Source: Chloropicon primus
Taxonomy: Eukaryota; Chlorophyta; Chloropicophyceae; Chloropicales; Chloropicaceae
Length of the DNA: 64,000 nt
Reading direction: 5' to 3'
NCBI GenBank assembly: GCA_023205875.1
Contig: CP060771.1
Location: 414,130 to 478,129 of the forward strand
Shown: positions 1-10,027 of the stretch, piece after piece
Layout: every line of letters begins with the position of its first letter
Numbering within the stretch: the first letter of the stretch is position 1
Notes under the pieces: model-generated
What the model saw: only the letters and a program-made list of their open reading frames with translations
What the model was told of the DNA's origin: nothing
Database searches by the model: none
Made by a program: the position numbers and the translations under genes

Positions 1-1070
1 TGTTCTGCGTCTCCAGGGCCGCGCCACTTCCCTTTGACATCGCGGACGCTTGCAGGAGGGAGGACGACACCACCGGCGGAACGGTGAACCAGGACACCAG
101 GCTCAACAACAGGTACATCGACCTGCGCACGCCAGCGAACAACGCCATCTTCAGGATCCAGAGCGCCGTCGGCCAGCTCTTCCGCGAGAACATGCTTGGA
201 AGGGACTTTGTGGAGATCCACTCGCCCAAGATCATGGCCGGCTCGAGCGAGGGAGGCTCGTCCGTGTTCGAGCTCTCCTACATGGGGAGGCCTGCCTGCC
301 TCGCGCAGAGCCCTCAACTGTGCAAGCAGATGGCCATCTGCGCCGACTTTGGCGGAGTCTTCGAGATCGGACCCGTCTTCAGGGCCGAGAAGAGTTTCAC
401 CCACAGGCACTTGTGCGAGTTCGTTGGCATGGATTTCGAGATGCCGATCAAGGAGCACTACTTTGAGCTTCTCGACGTGATCGACGACTTGTTCGTCTAC
501 ATGTTCGACGGCCTGAAGCAGAAGAAGAAGGAGTTGGAGGCCATCAACGCCCAGTACCCCTTCGAGCCCCTCGAGTACCTCAGGCCATCCCTGAGGCTCA
601 CCTTCGAGGAGGGCGTGAAGATGCTCCAGGAGGCCGGCGTCGAGATCGACCCCCTGGACGACCTTTCCACGGAGACGGAAAGGCTCTTGGGAAAGCTCGT
701 CAAGGAGAAGTACAAGACCGACTTTTACATCCTGCACCGCTACCCGCTGAACGCCAGGCCCTTCTACACCATGCCGGCCCCAGACAACCCGGACTACACC
801 AACAGTTACGACGTCTTCATCAGGGGGGAGGAGATCATCTCGGGAGCGCAGAGGATCCACGACCCAGTCCTCCTAACCGAGAGGGCCAAGGCCTGCGGCT
901 TGGACGTGGCTACCATCGAGAGCTACATCAAGTCCTTCTCCTACGGTGCCCCGCCTCACGGCGGCTGCGGCGTTGGTCTGGAGAGGGTTGCCATGCTTTA
1001 CCTCGGCCTGAACAACATCAGGAAAACGTCCTTGTTCCCAAGAGACCCCACCAGACTCACCCCTCCGTAA
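1..1070 (+). CDS. Aspartyl-tRNA synthetase, cytosolic, 5'-partial
   Basis: C-terminal part of a class IIb aspartyl-tRNA synthetase, which charges tRNA-Asp in the cytosol. The reading frame is open from base 3 to the TAA at 1068-1070 and runs off the left edge, so the anticodon-binding OB fold is missing. What remains is the catalytic domain: VNQDTRLNNR and IDLRTP, the motif 2 region (GPVFRAEKSFTHRH, then EFVGMDFEM), the flipping-loop region LAQSPQ, SGAQRIHDP, and motif 3 (GLERVAMLYLGL). It ends FPRDPTRLTPP, as in animal and fungal cytosolic enzymes. Identity and length follow the eukaryotic cytosolic type rather than the bacterial or organellar AspS. No intron is needed in this part. The next gene on the same strand is 1.4 kb away, behind a minisatellite. 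Confidence 0.96.
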   Translation, partial: FCVSRAAPLPFDIADACRREDDTTGGTVNQDTRLNNRYIDLRTPANNAIFRIQSAVGQLFRENMLGRDFVEIHSPKIMAGSSEGGSSVFELSYMGRPACLAQSPQLCKQMAICADFGGVFEIGPVFRAEKSFTHRHLCEFVGMDFEMPIKEHYFELLDVIDDLFVYMFDGLKQKKKELEAINAQYPFEPLEYLRPSLRLTFEEGVKMLQEAGVEIDPLDDLSTETERLLGKLVKEKYKTDFYILHRYPLNARPFYTMPAPDNPDYTNSYDVFIRGEEIISGAQRIHDPVLLTERAKACGLDVATIESYIKSFSYGAPPHGGCGVGLERVAMLYLGLNNIRKTSLFPRDPTRLTPP

Positions 1071-1180
1071 TAATCAGACGGCAGAAATCAAAACACGCCG
1101 ATAACGACGACGACGACGACGACGACAATATTCTCAATGAATCACGAATTATTATTCCTTTCGTTGACCCTCATCGAGGC

Positions 1181-1210
1181 AAGAGACGATCTATCCATCC
1201 TTACCAATGC

Positions 1211-1241
<31 letters not shown>

Positions 1242-2397
1242 CCCTCTCCCCCCTGCTCCTCCACCATCACCATCATCATTCCACTTCATCCCAATCGTGT
1301 CCTCTCTCTCTAGGGAGCAAAAGTGAGCAAGTGAGGGCTCCTTGGAAAGAGCAAGAGACGATCTATCCATCCTTACCAATGCCACACACACACACACACC
1401 TCCCTCTCCCCTTGCTCCTCCACCATCACCATCATCATTCCACTTCATCCCAATCGTGTCCTCTCTCTAGGGAGCAAAGTGAGCAAGTGAGGGCTCCTTG
1501 GAAAGAGCAAGAGACGATCTATCCATCCTTACCAACGCCACACACACACACACACACCTCCCTCTCCCCCTTGCTCCTCCACCATCACCATCATCATTCC
1601 ACTTCATCCCAATCGTGTCCTCTCTCTCTAGGGAGCAAAAGTGAGCAAGTGAGGGCTCCTTGGAAAGAGCAAGAGACGATCTATCCATCCTTACCAATGC
1701 CACACACACACACACACACACCTCCCTCTCCCCCCTGCTCCTCCACCATCACCATCATCATTCCACTTCATCCCAATCGTGTCCTCTCTCTAGGGAGCAA
1801 AGTGAGCAAGTGAGGGCTCCTTGGAAAGAGCAAGAGACGATCTATCCATCCTTACCAACGCCACACACACACACACCTCCCTCTCCCCTTGCTCCTCCAC
1901 CATCACCATCATCATTCCACTTCATCCCAATCGTCTCTCTAGGGAGCAAAGTGAGCAAGTGAGGGCTCCTTGGAAAGAGCAAGAGACGATCTATCCATCC
2001 TTACCAATGCCACACACACACACACACACCTCCCTCTCCCCCTTGCTCCTCCACCATCACCATCATCATTCCACTTCATCCCAATCGTGTCCTCTCTCTC
2101 TAGGGAGCAAAAGTGAGCAAGTGAGGGCTCCTTGGAAAGAGCAAGAGACGATCTATCCATCCTTACCAATGCCACACACACACACACACCTCCCTCTCCC
2201 CCTTGCTCCTCCACCATCACCATCATCATTCCACTTCATCCCAATCGTGTCCTCTCTCTCTAGGGAGCAAAAGTGAGCAAGTGAGGGCTCCTTGGAAAGA
2301 GCAAGAGACGATCTATCCATCCTTACCAATGCCACACACACACACACACACCTCCCTCTCCCCCTTGCTCCTCCACCATCACCATCATCATTCCACT
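1181..2397 (+). repeat. Minisatellite, eight ~160 bp units
   Basis: Tandem array whose units begin with AAGAGACGATCTATCC at 1181, 1353, 1509, 1671, 1832, 1981, 2143 and 2303, giving spacings of 149 to 172 bp. Most of the length variation is in an internal CA microsatellite. After it each unit has a CT-rich stretch, a CCATCACCATCATCATT block, a CCTCTCTCTAGGGAGC block and GTGAGCAAGTGAGGGCTCC. It fills most of the space between the AspRS stop and the methyltransferase ATG. Long histidine-rich or cysteine/valine-rich frames inside it are by-products of the repeat. The same unit occurs inverted near 23.7-24.1 kb. Confidence 0.95.
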
Positions 2398-2479
2398 TCC
2401 CATGTCTTCCTCGATGCTTTGATTCTCAGAACAGAGACAGACAGAGACAGAGAGAGAGAGAGAGAGAGAAGAGTCGAGT

Positions 2480-3857
2480 ATGGCTGGAGGTTGCTGCGGA
2501 GAGAGCGAGGAGAAGGGCGAGCGAGGAGGAGGTTGCTGCGGACCGAAGGCGCCGCCACCTTCCTGCTGCGGTCCAAACATAACCTCAGCCTGCTGCGATG
2601 GGGAGGAAGACTTGACCAAAGTCCAAGAGGGTGTCAAGGAGTATTACGGCGAGGTGTTGAAGAGCACCAATGACCTCCGTACCTCCGCGTGCACGTCGTG
2701 CGAGAAGCCAAACCCAAAGGTTGCTCAAGTTTTGAACAAGATACCAAAGCAAGTCACCGAACGCTTCTACGGCTGCGGATTCCCCGTGCCTCTCGGGATC
2801 GAGAACATGTAAGTGAGAACATGATGATGATGATGATGATGATGATGAAGATGATGATCTGTGTTCTCGAGGTTTTCTTTTCTTCTTGTTATTATTATGA
2901 TGATTGACTGACGAGAGGGATCGTCGTAACGCGTGGCAACGTAACGCTCGGTCAGGCGGCTGCTTGACTTGGGGTGTGGCACGGGAAGGGACTGCTACAT
3001 CGCGTCCGCCCTCGTGGGAGAGGAGGGAAAGGTAACGGGTGTGGACATGACCCCACAGCAGCTGGAGGTGGCTCAAGCTCACGCGGAGGAGTATTGCAAG
3101 GGTGGTCTCGGGTACGCCAAATCCAACATGAGTTTCGTCTCGGGGTACATTGAGGACCTCTCCTCGATCGAGCCGGGGTCCATCGACTTGGCGGTGTCCA
3201 ACTGCGTGGTCAACCTGTCCACCTCCAAGGAAAAGGTTTTCGAAGAGCTCGAGCGGGTTCTCGCGCCGGGAGGGGAGTTCAGGTTCTCGGACGGTAAGTG
3301 TTTTCCTCTGTTCCTTTTTGCTTTGTCTGGCGGGGACTGCTGTTTCACGCTTGGCTGACACACACACACACAAACTGTGTCTCTGTCACGACTCTCTCTC
3401 TCTCTCTCTCTCTCCAGTTTTCTCGGACAGAGTTCTTCCGGCCGAGATGCAGAACCACAAGGTGCTCGTCGGCGAGTGCCTCGGTGGGGCCATGGAGGTC
3501 AACCAGTTTCTGTCCATGGCCAAGAACGCCGGTTTCATGACGCCCTTGATGGTGAGCAAGACCCCGATCGAGGTCCACGACAAGGAGCTGGCGGCAATTC
3601 TCGGGGACACCAAGTTTGATTCCATAACCTACAGGGTCTTCAAGATACCGGAGGGAGACAGGCTCGGCGAGGAGGACTCCAAGACGGTCTCGTACAACGG
3701 TTCCTTGGAATTGTCGGAGGGCGCTTACAAAGTCAGCGCCGACCTCACCTTGCAGGCCGGAGAGAGGCACAAGGTGTCCGGGGATGTTGCGACCATACTC
3801 TGCAAGAGTTGGATCCAGAGGTTCTTCGATCAGCACTGCAGCGGATGCTGCTGCTAG
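2480..3857 (+). CDS. Arsenite S-adenosylmethionine methyltransferase (three exons)
   Basis: ArsM/AS3MT family enzyme that methylates As(III) using SAM. Exons are 2480-2808, 2956-3293 and 3418-3857, joined by introns of 147 and 124 nt with GTAAGT donors; the product is 368 aa, close to the usual ~375. The SAM site is LLDLGCGTGRD. Family cysteines are present: the SACTSC pair in the N-terminal part, SNCVVNL, and the GECLGGAM loop. The join M/RLLDLG across intron 1 and SDVFSDR across intron 2 restore the family sequence. Unusual features are an N-terminal extension with four CC pairs in about 38 residues and a C-terminal SGCCC tail, both potential extra As(III) or metal ligands. Both introns carry microsatellites (GAT in the first, CA and CT in the second). 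Cytosolic location is inferred from the absence of a targeting peptide. Confidence 0.95.
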
Positions 3858-3896
3858 TTGTTCGCAACAGCAAGAGCATCGCGTTTTGGAACACCA

Positions 3897-5339
3897 CCCC
3901 TTCTCCCTCCACTTTCGTTCGTTCGTTCGTTCGTCCCCTCGTCTGGTTTGTGTAAAAGTCAGTCATTGCTCTAGTGTTTATGACAGATAGTTTAGTCTTG
4001 TCCAGGGCTCGCGTTTCGTGGTCCTTGTCCTTGTCCTTGTCCTTGTCTCGTGATCCCCGCCGCCTGGCGTCCTCGGCCGGAGAAAAGCAAGGCGTGGAGG
4101 ATCCCTTTGAAGTCGAAGAACTTGGAAAAAAATGAGAGCAAGCGAGGCTCAACAGACTTGGTGGCGGAGCCTCGGAGGCTTGTGACAACCCACCGACCTC
4201 CTTAGAAGCACTTTCTGTGGACGACCGAGGGTCCCAGCTCGTCGTACTCGGATCTGGCGATCCACATGCCGGAGAAGGTGGAAAGGGAAGCCAAGATGGA
4301 TCCTCCAATCCAGACACTGTACTTACGCTCAGGTGGAGCCACGACCTTGATCTTCATGGAGGAAGGAGCCAAAGTGGTGATCTCCTTGGTCATCCTCTCG
4401 GCGATGTTAGGGAACATCGTGGTACCTCCGGAGAGACAGATGTTTCCGTACAAGTCCTTACGGATATCAACCTCGCACTTCATGATGGAGTTGTAGGTGA
4501 ACACGTGGATACCCTTGGCCTCCATTCCGATCAAGTGAGGCTGGAACAAGACCTCTGGGCACCTGAACCTCTCGTTTCCGACGGTGATGACCTGTCCGTC
4601 AGGAAGATCGAATGGCCTCTCGATGCTCGATCCGCTCAAGGAGGTCTGCATCTCCTGCTCGAAGTCCACGGCGACGTAGCCCAACCTCTCCTTGATGTCA
4701 CGGACAATCTCCCTCTCGGCGGAGGTGTTGAAGAAGTATCCACGCTCCGTCAAAATCTTCATCAAGTAGTCGGTCAAGTCCCTACCGGCAAGATCTAGAC
4801 GCAAGATAGCGTGTGGAAGGGCGTAACCCTCGTAGATAGGAACAGTGTGCGAGACACCGTCACCAGAGTCAAGAACAATACCGGTGGTACGTCCAGTGGC
4901 GTACAAGGAAAGGACGGCCTGGATAGAGATGTACATGGCAGGGGTGTTGAAGGTCTCGAACATGATCTCAGTCATCTTCTCTCTGTTGCTCTTTGGGTTC
5001 AAAGGAGCCTCAGTCAAAAGGACTGGGTGCTCGTCAGGGGTCACACGGAGCTCGTTGTAGAAGGTGTGGTGCCAGATCTTCTCCATATCGTCCCAGTTGC
5101 TAACAACACCGTGCTCGATAGGGTACTTCAAGGAAAGGATACCTCTCTTGGAGATGGCCTCGTCACCGACGTAGGTGTCCCTCTGTCCCATACCAACCAT
5201 AATACCCTGGTGTCTTGGTCTTCCCACAATGGAAGGGAAAACGGCACGAGGGGCATCGTCTCCGGCGAAACCGGCCTTCACCATTCCGGAACCATTGTCG
5301 CACACCAAGGCAGACACTTCTCCGTCTTCAGCCATCTGA
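3897..5339. repeat. Duplicated actin block, left copy
   Basis: About 1443 bp that recur at 6701-8143 in the same orientation, offset 2804 bp. The block holds the whole actin coding sequence, about 305 bp of 3' flank, and only four bases beyond the start codon. Translations of the two copies agree in several frames on both strands, so the nucleotide sequences are identical or nearly so. Upstream sequence differs between copies. Confidence 0.93.
4202..5335 (-). CDS. Actin, copy A
   Basis: Conventional actin of 377 aa, the cytoskeletal ATPase that polymerises into filaments. It opens [29 protein letters not shown] with the phosphate-1 loop, continues with the [16 protein letters not shown] stretch and the [22 protein letters not shown] phosphate-2 region, and ends SVVHRKCF, the standard conserved C-terminus. 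The coding sequence has no intron. The base before the ATG is the G of a CAG, and donor, branch site and AG-free tract upstream support a leader intron (separate entry). The encoded protein is identical to copy B, 2.8 kb away on the same strand. Such identity, including silent positions, implies a very recent duplication or ongoing gene conversion. Confidence 0.98.
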   Translation of the reverse strand: MAEDGEVSALVCDNGSGMVKAGFAGDDAPRAVFPSIVGRPRHQGIMVGMGQRDTYVGDEAISKRGILSLKYPIEHGVVSNWDDMEKIWHHTFYNELRVTPDEHPVLLTEAPLNPKSNREKMTEIMFETFNTPAMYISIQAVLSLYATGRTTGIVLDSGDGVSHTVPIYEGYALPHAILRLDLAGRDLTDYLMKILTERGYFFNTSAEREIVRDIKERLGYVAVDFEQEMQTSLSGSSIERPFDLPDGQVITVGNERFRCPEVLFQPHLIGMEAKGIHVFTYNSIMKCEVDIRKDLYGNICLSGGTTMFPNIAERMTKEITTLAPSSMKIKVVAPPERKYSVWIGGSILASLSTFSGMWIARSEYDELGPSVVHRKCF

Positions 5340-5695
5340 CAGGCACAGGCAAAGGCAGCAACAACGACAAGGGAAAGGGTCAGTGGGTATTACTTTGTCT
5401 TGAAGCGGCTTTGGTTTCTTTCCCTGTGCAGGAGAGAGATCGAGAGAGAAAGGGTCCAACTCTCCAGTGCCTCTGTGTTTCGGGCAAGCATTACGATGGC
5501 CAATTGCGAATGGCCAAGGGACCAAGAAGGCGTTCTTTCCTTTCCCTCTGAACAAGAAGTCTCTCTCTTTCTGGGTTTGTTTGTTTAGCTCTCGTCAAGC
5601 CTTCCCGCCAAGAAAAAAGCTTTCGTGCTAGCGGTGGGAGGGAAACATAACATAACGGCGGTGGAGTGCGGCGGTCACGAGGACGTTTGTCTTAC
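5336..5695 (-). other. Predicted 5'-leader intron of actin A
   Basis: Read on the minus strand, a GAG|GTAAGA donor lies at 5696/5695, an ACTGAC branch site at 5384-5379 and a GTCAG acceptor directly before the ATG. The roughly 40 nt between branch and acceptor are pyrimidine-rich and contain no other AG. Length would be 360 nt. The inference is strong because these signals match the coding introns elsewhere in the window; RNA evidence is not available here. Confidence 0.7.
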
Positions 5696-5870
5696 CTCTA
5701 CGCTTGTTGTGTTGCTCGAACTTGCTTCAAAAAAAGCTTGGTTAAGAGGAAAGAAAAAGAACGTTCCCTTGCGTTAATGAACTCGAACCGCGATGGCTCT
5801 CTCTCACTTAGGGTTGCGTTGTCGAGGGATCACTCAGCAGCCACTTTGCTCCTCTCCCTCGTCCTTGGCG

Positions 5871-6142
5871 AAATGGATTCGCAATATTCCATGAAACACG
5901 TTCCAAAGGGGCGTCCAGTCGAGAACCACGCAACACCGGTTTACTACAATATGGGAACAACACTGTGTTAACGTCGTAGAAAGAACACATGATTTGCCGC
6001 AATTCCGCAAAATGGATTCGCAATATTCCGTGAAACACGTTCCAAGAGGGCGTCCCGTCGAGGCCCCTCAAGACTGTTTTATTGCTTTATGGTCACAACA
6101 CTGTGTTAACTTCGTAGAAAGCAAATATGATTTGCCGCAATC
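5871..6142. repeat. Imperfect tandem duplication, ~139 bp unit
   Basis: Two diverged copies begin AAATGGATTCGCAATATTCC at 5871 and 6010. Both continue through TGAAACACGTTCC, AACACTGTGTTAAC, GTAGAAAG and end TGATTTGCCGCAAT. AACACTGTGTTAAC is nearly palindromic. The repeat lies upstream of actin A and contains no credible reading frame. It could hold duplicated promoter elements; no function is recognised. Confidence 0.85.
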
Positions 6143-6310
6143 GGGACGCTCGTCTTGGCGATGATTAGGGTCAGGTTGAGAAAGGAGAGGAGGATCAAGG
6201 AGCAGGACAACTGTAACCCAGGTGGAGAGGAGTCAAGTGATGATGGTGAGGAGGCAGGGGATTAGCACAACAAGAGAAAGACGAGGCCTTGCCGAGCGAG
6301 TTTTAAACCA

Positions 6311-6317
<7 letters not shown>

Positions 6318-6355
<38 letters not shown>
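6318..6355. repeat. CT dinucleotide microsatellite
   Basis: Uninterrupted run of about nineteen CT units between the 139 bp duplication and the dyad-rich stretch. Similar CT or GA runs recur next to gene starts and in introns across the window. Confidence 0.95.
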
Positions 6356-6358
<3 letters not shown>

Positions 6359-6453
6359 GCTGCAGCAGCACGGGCTTTTCAAGCATCACCCCTCTCCCCT
6401 GCCGTGTTTCTTTTGTTCAGGAAGTTATGCTCCGTGTGGATATTGTTTTGAGC

Positions 6454-6625
6454 GTGTGACGTCACACACAGGCTGGATGAGGAGTGTCATCCAGCCCAGC
6501 AAGGGGGACACTCCATCTTCATCTCTCCCTCCTGCATGCAGCGATGGGAGGACAGGCCGGGCAATGGGAACATCGCTGCGGTCCAATGATCCAATGCCAC
6601 TTCAATCACTCTGTCTCCGAGAGAC
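6454..6625. other. Cluster of palindromes and hairpins between the actin genes
   Basis: A perfect 14-nt palindrome GTGTGACGTCACAC (CRE-like core TGACGTCA) is at 6454-6467. A perfect 10-bp inverted repeat, GGCTGGATGA (6471-6480) with TCATCCAGCC (6487-6496), follows. GGAGTGTC at 6481-6488 can instead pair with GACACTCC at 6507-6514, which excludes that hairpin. A 9-bp arm pair, GCAGCGATG (6538-6546) and CATCGCTGC (6571-6579), and a short GTCTC/GAGAC stem (6613-6625) complete the set. No open frame explains it. It may be a structured RNA or a regulatory region. Confidence 0.5.
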
Positions 6626-6700
6626 CGGCCCGTGAAAAGATCCAGCCTGTGAAAAGAAGGGCGCCGACACCCCCGCGGACATCGATCCGAGCGAGCGCAA

Positions 6701-8143
6701 CCCCTTCTCCCTCCACTTTCGTTCGTTCGTTCGTTCGTCCCCTCGTCTGGTTTGTGTAAAAGTCAGTCATTGCTCTAGTGTTTATGACAGATAGTTTAGT
6801 CTTGTCCAGGGCTCGCGTTTCGTGGTCCTTGTCCTTGTCCTTGTCCTTGTCTCGTGATCCCCGCCGCCTGGCGTCCTCGGCCGGAGAAAAGCAAGGCGTG
6901 GAGGATCCCTTTGAAGTCGAAGAACTTGGAAAAAAATGAGAGCAAGCGAGGCTCAACAGACTTGGTGGCGGAGCCTCGGAGGCTTGTGACAACCCACCGA
7001 CCTCCTTAGAAGCACTTTCTGTGGACGACCGAGGGTCCCAGCTCGTCGTACTCGGATCTGGCGATCCACATGCCGGAGAAGGTGGAAAGGGAAGCCAAGA
7101 TGGATCCTCCAATCCAGACACTGTACTTACGCTCAGGTGGAGCCACGACCTTGATCTTCATGGAGGAAGGAGCCAAAGTGGTGATCTCCTTGGTCATCCT
7201 CTCGGCGATGTTAGGGAACATCGTGGTACCTCCGGAGAGACAGATGTTTCCGTACAAGTCCTTACGGATATCAACCTCGCACTTCATGATGGAGTTGTAG
7301 GTGAACACGTGGATACCCTTGGCCTCCATTCCGATCAAGTGAGGCTGGAACAAGACCTCTGGGCACCTGAACCTCTCGTTTCCGACGGTGATGACCTGTC
7401 CGTCAGGAAGATCGAATGGCCTCTCGATGCTCGATCCGCTCAAGGAGGTCTGCATCTCCTGCTCGAAGTCCACGGCGACGTAGCCCAACCTCTCCTTGAT
7501 GTCACGGACAATCTCCCTCTCGGCGGAGGTGTTGAAGAAGTATCCACGCTCCGTCAAAATCTTCATCAAGTAGTCGGTCAAGTCCCTACCGGCAAGATCT
7601 AGACGCAAGATAGCGTGTGGAAGGGCGTAACCCTCGTAGATAGGAACAGTGTGCGAGACACCGTCACCAGAGTCAAGAACAATACCGGTGGTACGTCCAG
7701 TGGCGTACAAGGAAAGGACGGCCTGGATAGAGATGTACATGGCAGGGGTGTTGAAGGTCTCGAACATGATCTCAGTCATCTTCTCTCTGTTGCTCTTTGG
7801 GTTCAAAGGAGCCTCAGTCAAAAGGACTGGGTGCTCGTCAGGGGTCACACGGAGCTCGTTGTAGAAGGTGTGGTGCCAGATCTTCTCCATATCGTCCCAG
7901 TTGCTAACAACACCGTGCTCGATAGGGTACTTCAAGGAAAGGATACCTCTCTTGGAGATGGCCTCGTCACCGACGTAGGTGTCCCTCTGTCCCATACCAA
8001 CCATAATACCCTGGTGTCTTGGTCTTCCCACAATGGAAGGGAAAACGGCACGAGGGGCATCGTCTCCGGCGAAACCGGCCTTCACCATTCCGGAACCATT
8101 GTCGCACACCAAGGCAGACACTTCTCCGTCTTCAGCCATCTGA
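6701..8143. repeat. Duplicated actin block, right copy
   Basis: Second copy of the block at 3897-5339, offset 2804 bp, same orientation. The left boundary falls inside the 3' flank at CCCCTTCTCCC and the right boundary four bases past the start codon, inside the predicted leader intron. Similarity beyond that point is only patchy: the branch-site neighbourhood CCCACTGACCC is shared, but spacing and flanks differ. Confidence 0.93.
7006..8139 (-). CDS. Actin, copy B
   Basis: Second conventional actin, 377 aa, the same protein as copy A. It carries the same nucleotide-binding loops and the HRKCF terminus. The frame stays open about 45 codons upstream of the ATG, but that stretch has no ATG of its own and lies in what looks like a leader intron, so it is not an N-terminal extension. 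Its different upstream sequence from copy A could give the two genes different expression while keeping one protein. Which copy is ancestral cannot be read from the sequence. Confidence 0.97.
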   Translation of the reverse strand: MAEDGEVSALVCDNGSGMVKAGFAGDDAPRAVFPSIVGRPRHQGIMVGMGQRDTYVGDEAISKRGILSLKYPIEHGVVSNWDDMEKIWHHTFYNELRVTPDEHPVLLTEAPLNPKSNREKMTEIMFETFNTPAMYISIQAVLSLYATGRTTGIVLDSGDGVSHTVPIYEGYALPHAILRLDLAGRDLTDYLMKILTERGYFFNTSAEREIVRDIKERLGYVAVDFEQEMQTSLSGSSIERPFDLPDGQVITVGNERFRCPEVLFQPHLIGMEAKGIHVFTYNSIMKCEVDIRKDLYGNICLSGGTTMFPNIAERMTKEITTLAPSSMKIKVVAPPERKYSVWIGGSILASLSTFSGMWIARSEYDELGPSVVHRKCF

Positions 8144-8669
8144 GAGCCAGGCCAAAGGGAGGACCAAAACAAACACACACAACACACACAGGCACAGGCA
8201 GCAACAACAACAAGGGCAGAGGCAAGAAGAATGGCGCACGCACACGGACGCACCAGAGCAAGACGGGACGGCAAGTAGAAGGGTCAGTGGGTGTTGCTTG
8301 TTCAATCCAGGAGAGACTTTGGTTCTTGCTCATGAACCCAAAGAAAGAAAGAAAGAAAAAAAAAACGGCGGAAGCACAAGGAACACCAACAAAAGTCGGC
8401 ATGGCGGTCGCTCGATTGCACAGCCTCGTCCTCCGATCGCCCAATCCATTCGCATTCTCCTCCCGTGTCTCCGCGGAGAAAGATGAATGAACTTTGGTGG
8501 CGGCAGGAAGAGCTTTGTGTTCCCCCCCAAAAGATCGTATCTTTTCTTGTGGGGTTGCCGCGCTTCTCCCTTTGGTGCAAGCGTTCCCCGTGGTCCGATG
8601 AGGAAACCTTGCAAAGGTGTCCGGTCTCGCCGTCTTCGTCGTCTCTCTCTTGGTCCCTCTTGCTCTTAC
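8140..8669 (-). other. Predicted 5'-leader intron of actin B
   Basis: On the minus strand, AAAG|GTAAGAGC at 8670/8669 is the donor candidate, ACTGAC at 8288-8283 the branch site, and CTCTCAG directly before the ATG the acceptor. No other AG occurs in the ~140 nt between branch and acceptor, a long exclusion zone that is hard to get by chance. Predicted length is 530 nt, longer than in copy A, and the sequence is largely unrelated to it. Confidence 0.65.
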
Positions 8670-8797
8670 CTTTACTGTCGTACTACTAAGGGGGGGATAA
8701 ACTTTGAGCTGACGTCGCTTCGTCGGCCGCTTGCTGCTTTCTTCCTAAACCTTCTCGGGTTTCTTCGTCCGGAGTTTGACACGAGACACCGAAGAAC

Positions 8798-8830
<33 letters not shown>

Positions 8831-9270
8831 GGAGAGACTTTTCCAAGGCCAAGGAGGGAAGGGCAAGAGGAAGCCAACGTCGGTGGGGATTAAGGGAATA
8901 GGCATAGGGGACAGGGTGGCACGACGGCACGACGGAAGAAAGGAAAAGGTTTCGACGACGGACGACGGACGATTGGCAAAGATCACGTCTTGTCTTGTCT
9001 TGTCTTGCGTTGAGCACGAGAATTACGGCGGGAGAATCCAAGCGGGTTTGAACCCCATGGAAGGGCGGGAGGGGAGGAGGAGTCGCGTCGTTGTGGTCGT
9101 CGTGGTCGTGGTTGTCTTGTCCGTAAAAAAAAAACAAGAAGGAAAGAAAAGGAAAAAAGAAAATGATGATCAGGAGAGAAGCCTGAGGACCTGATGATGC
9201 CTTGCTTGGTGTTCGGTTCCGCACTAGGGATGGGAAGCACACCAACAAAAAAGAAGAAAGGGCCGAGGAC

Positions 9271-9306
<36 letters not shown>

Positions 9307-10027
9307 AAAGGAGGCCCCCTTTTCTCTCTCTCTCTCTCCACTGCCTCTCGCTCCGCTCGCGCTCTCTCTCATCCCACATTCCGCATTCTACGCACGAAGT
9401 TCGAACTCCAGAGCTCCCTCTGCGCGCCAAAAATTTTTCGATCGATCGTCGATCTCGATCGAGGGAGGGGAGGATCTGGCGCAAGCAAAGGCAAGGATCG
9501 CGATCGATCGCACTGCACGACTGAGGACTCGAAAGCGCGCGATCACTCGCGCGATCACAAGTACGTCTCACGAGCTCTCGATCGGTACCTCACTTGACCT
9601 CGCGGTCCCCGCGGCACTCGGTCCAGGACCTCGCGTTCGATCCGGAACCTCGCCCTCCTCCTCGAGCCGGGTTTAGAGAGGGAAGGGTTAAAATTTTTTT
9701 TCGGTGGACGGCAGACGATCGATCGCACGCGGCGCACGACGACGACGACGAGGGGGGAGGAAGGAGAGAGCGACGCGGCGCGCGCCCCGTTCCGACGAAA
9801 GGCTCCGACGACGACGTTGACACGTTTTGAGTCACTCTTTGCTTGCAGAGTTTCTGTTTCCTGTGTCCCGGTTCATTCCATTTGCTTTGCCCTTCGATCT
9901 TCGAAGATCGTGGCCGTGCGAATCGAACGTACGGTCGAGCGAAGAAGAAGCCGGGTTTGCGATCGCTTGAGTGGTAACGGACGGGTGAGTGGATCGACCG
10001 CAGCGTAACGCTTCGCCAGTGTTCGCC
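8670..10027. other. Divergent intergenic region, actin B / remodeler gene
   Basis: About 1.36 kb with no credible gene. It contains a GA run near 8798-8833, an AAAG run near 9268-9308, a short homopolymer A run near 9125, and a dense set of GATCGATCG-type palindromes between about 9435 and 9580. Long frames here on both strands are low-complexity and lack ATG support. It should hold the promoters of both flanking genes; no core elements are recognised. Confidence 0.7.

Noticed and set aside
1181-2397. The 160 bp minisatellite as an introner-like tandem intron array
   Set aside because: Units contain a CTCTCTCTAG acceptor-like end and GTGAG donor-like words, but no RCTGAC branch site, and AGs occur freely before the supposed acceptor.
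1331-2673. Histidine-rich and cysteine/valine-rich long frames in the minisatellite
   Set aside because: They are repeated translations of the same ~160 bp unit, exist in several frames and on both strands, and break with CA-tract length changes.
4217-5551. Long frames antisense to both actin genes
   Set aside because: They are frame shadows of a highly conserved coding sequence with strong codon bias and have no similarity of their own.
8140-8274. 45-residue hydrophobic N-terminal extension of actin B, resembling a signal peptide
   Set aside because: The frame has no upstream ATG, the segment is absent from copy A, and it lies in a predicted leader intron with branch site and AG-free tract.
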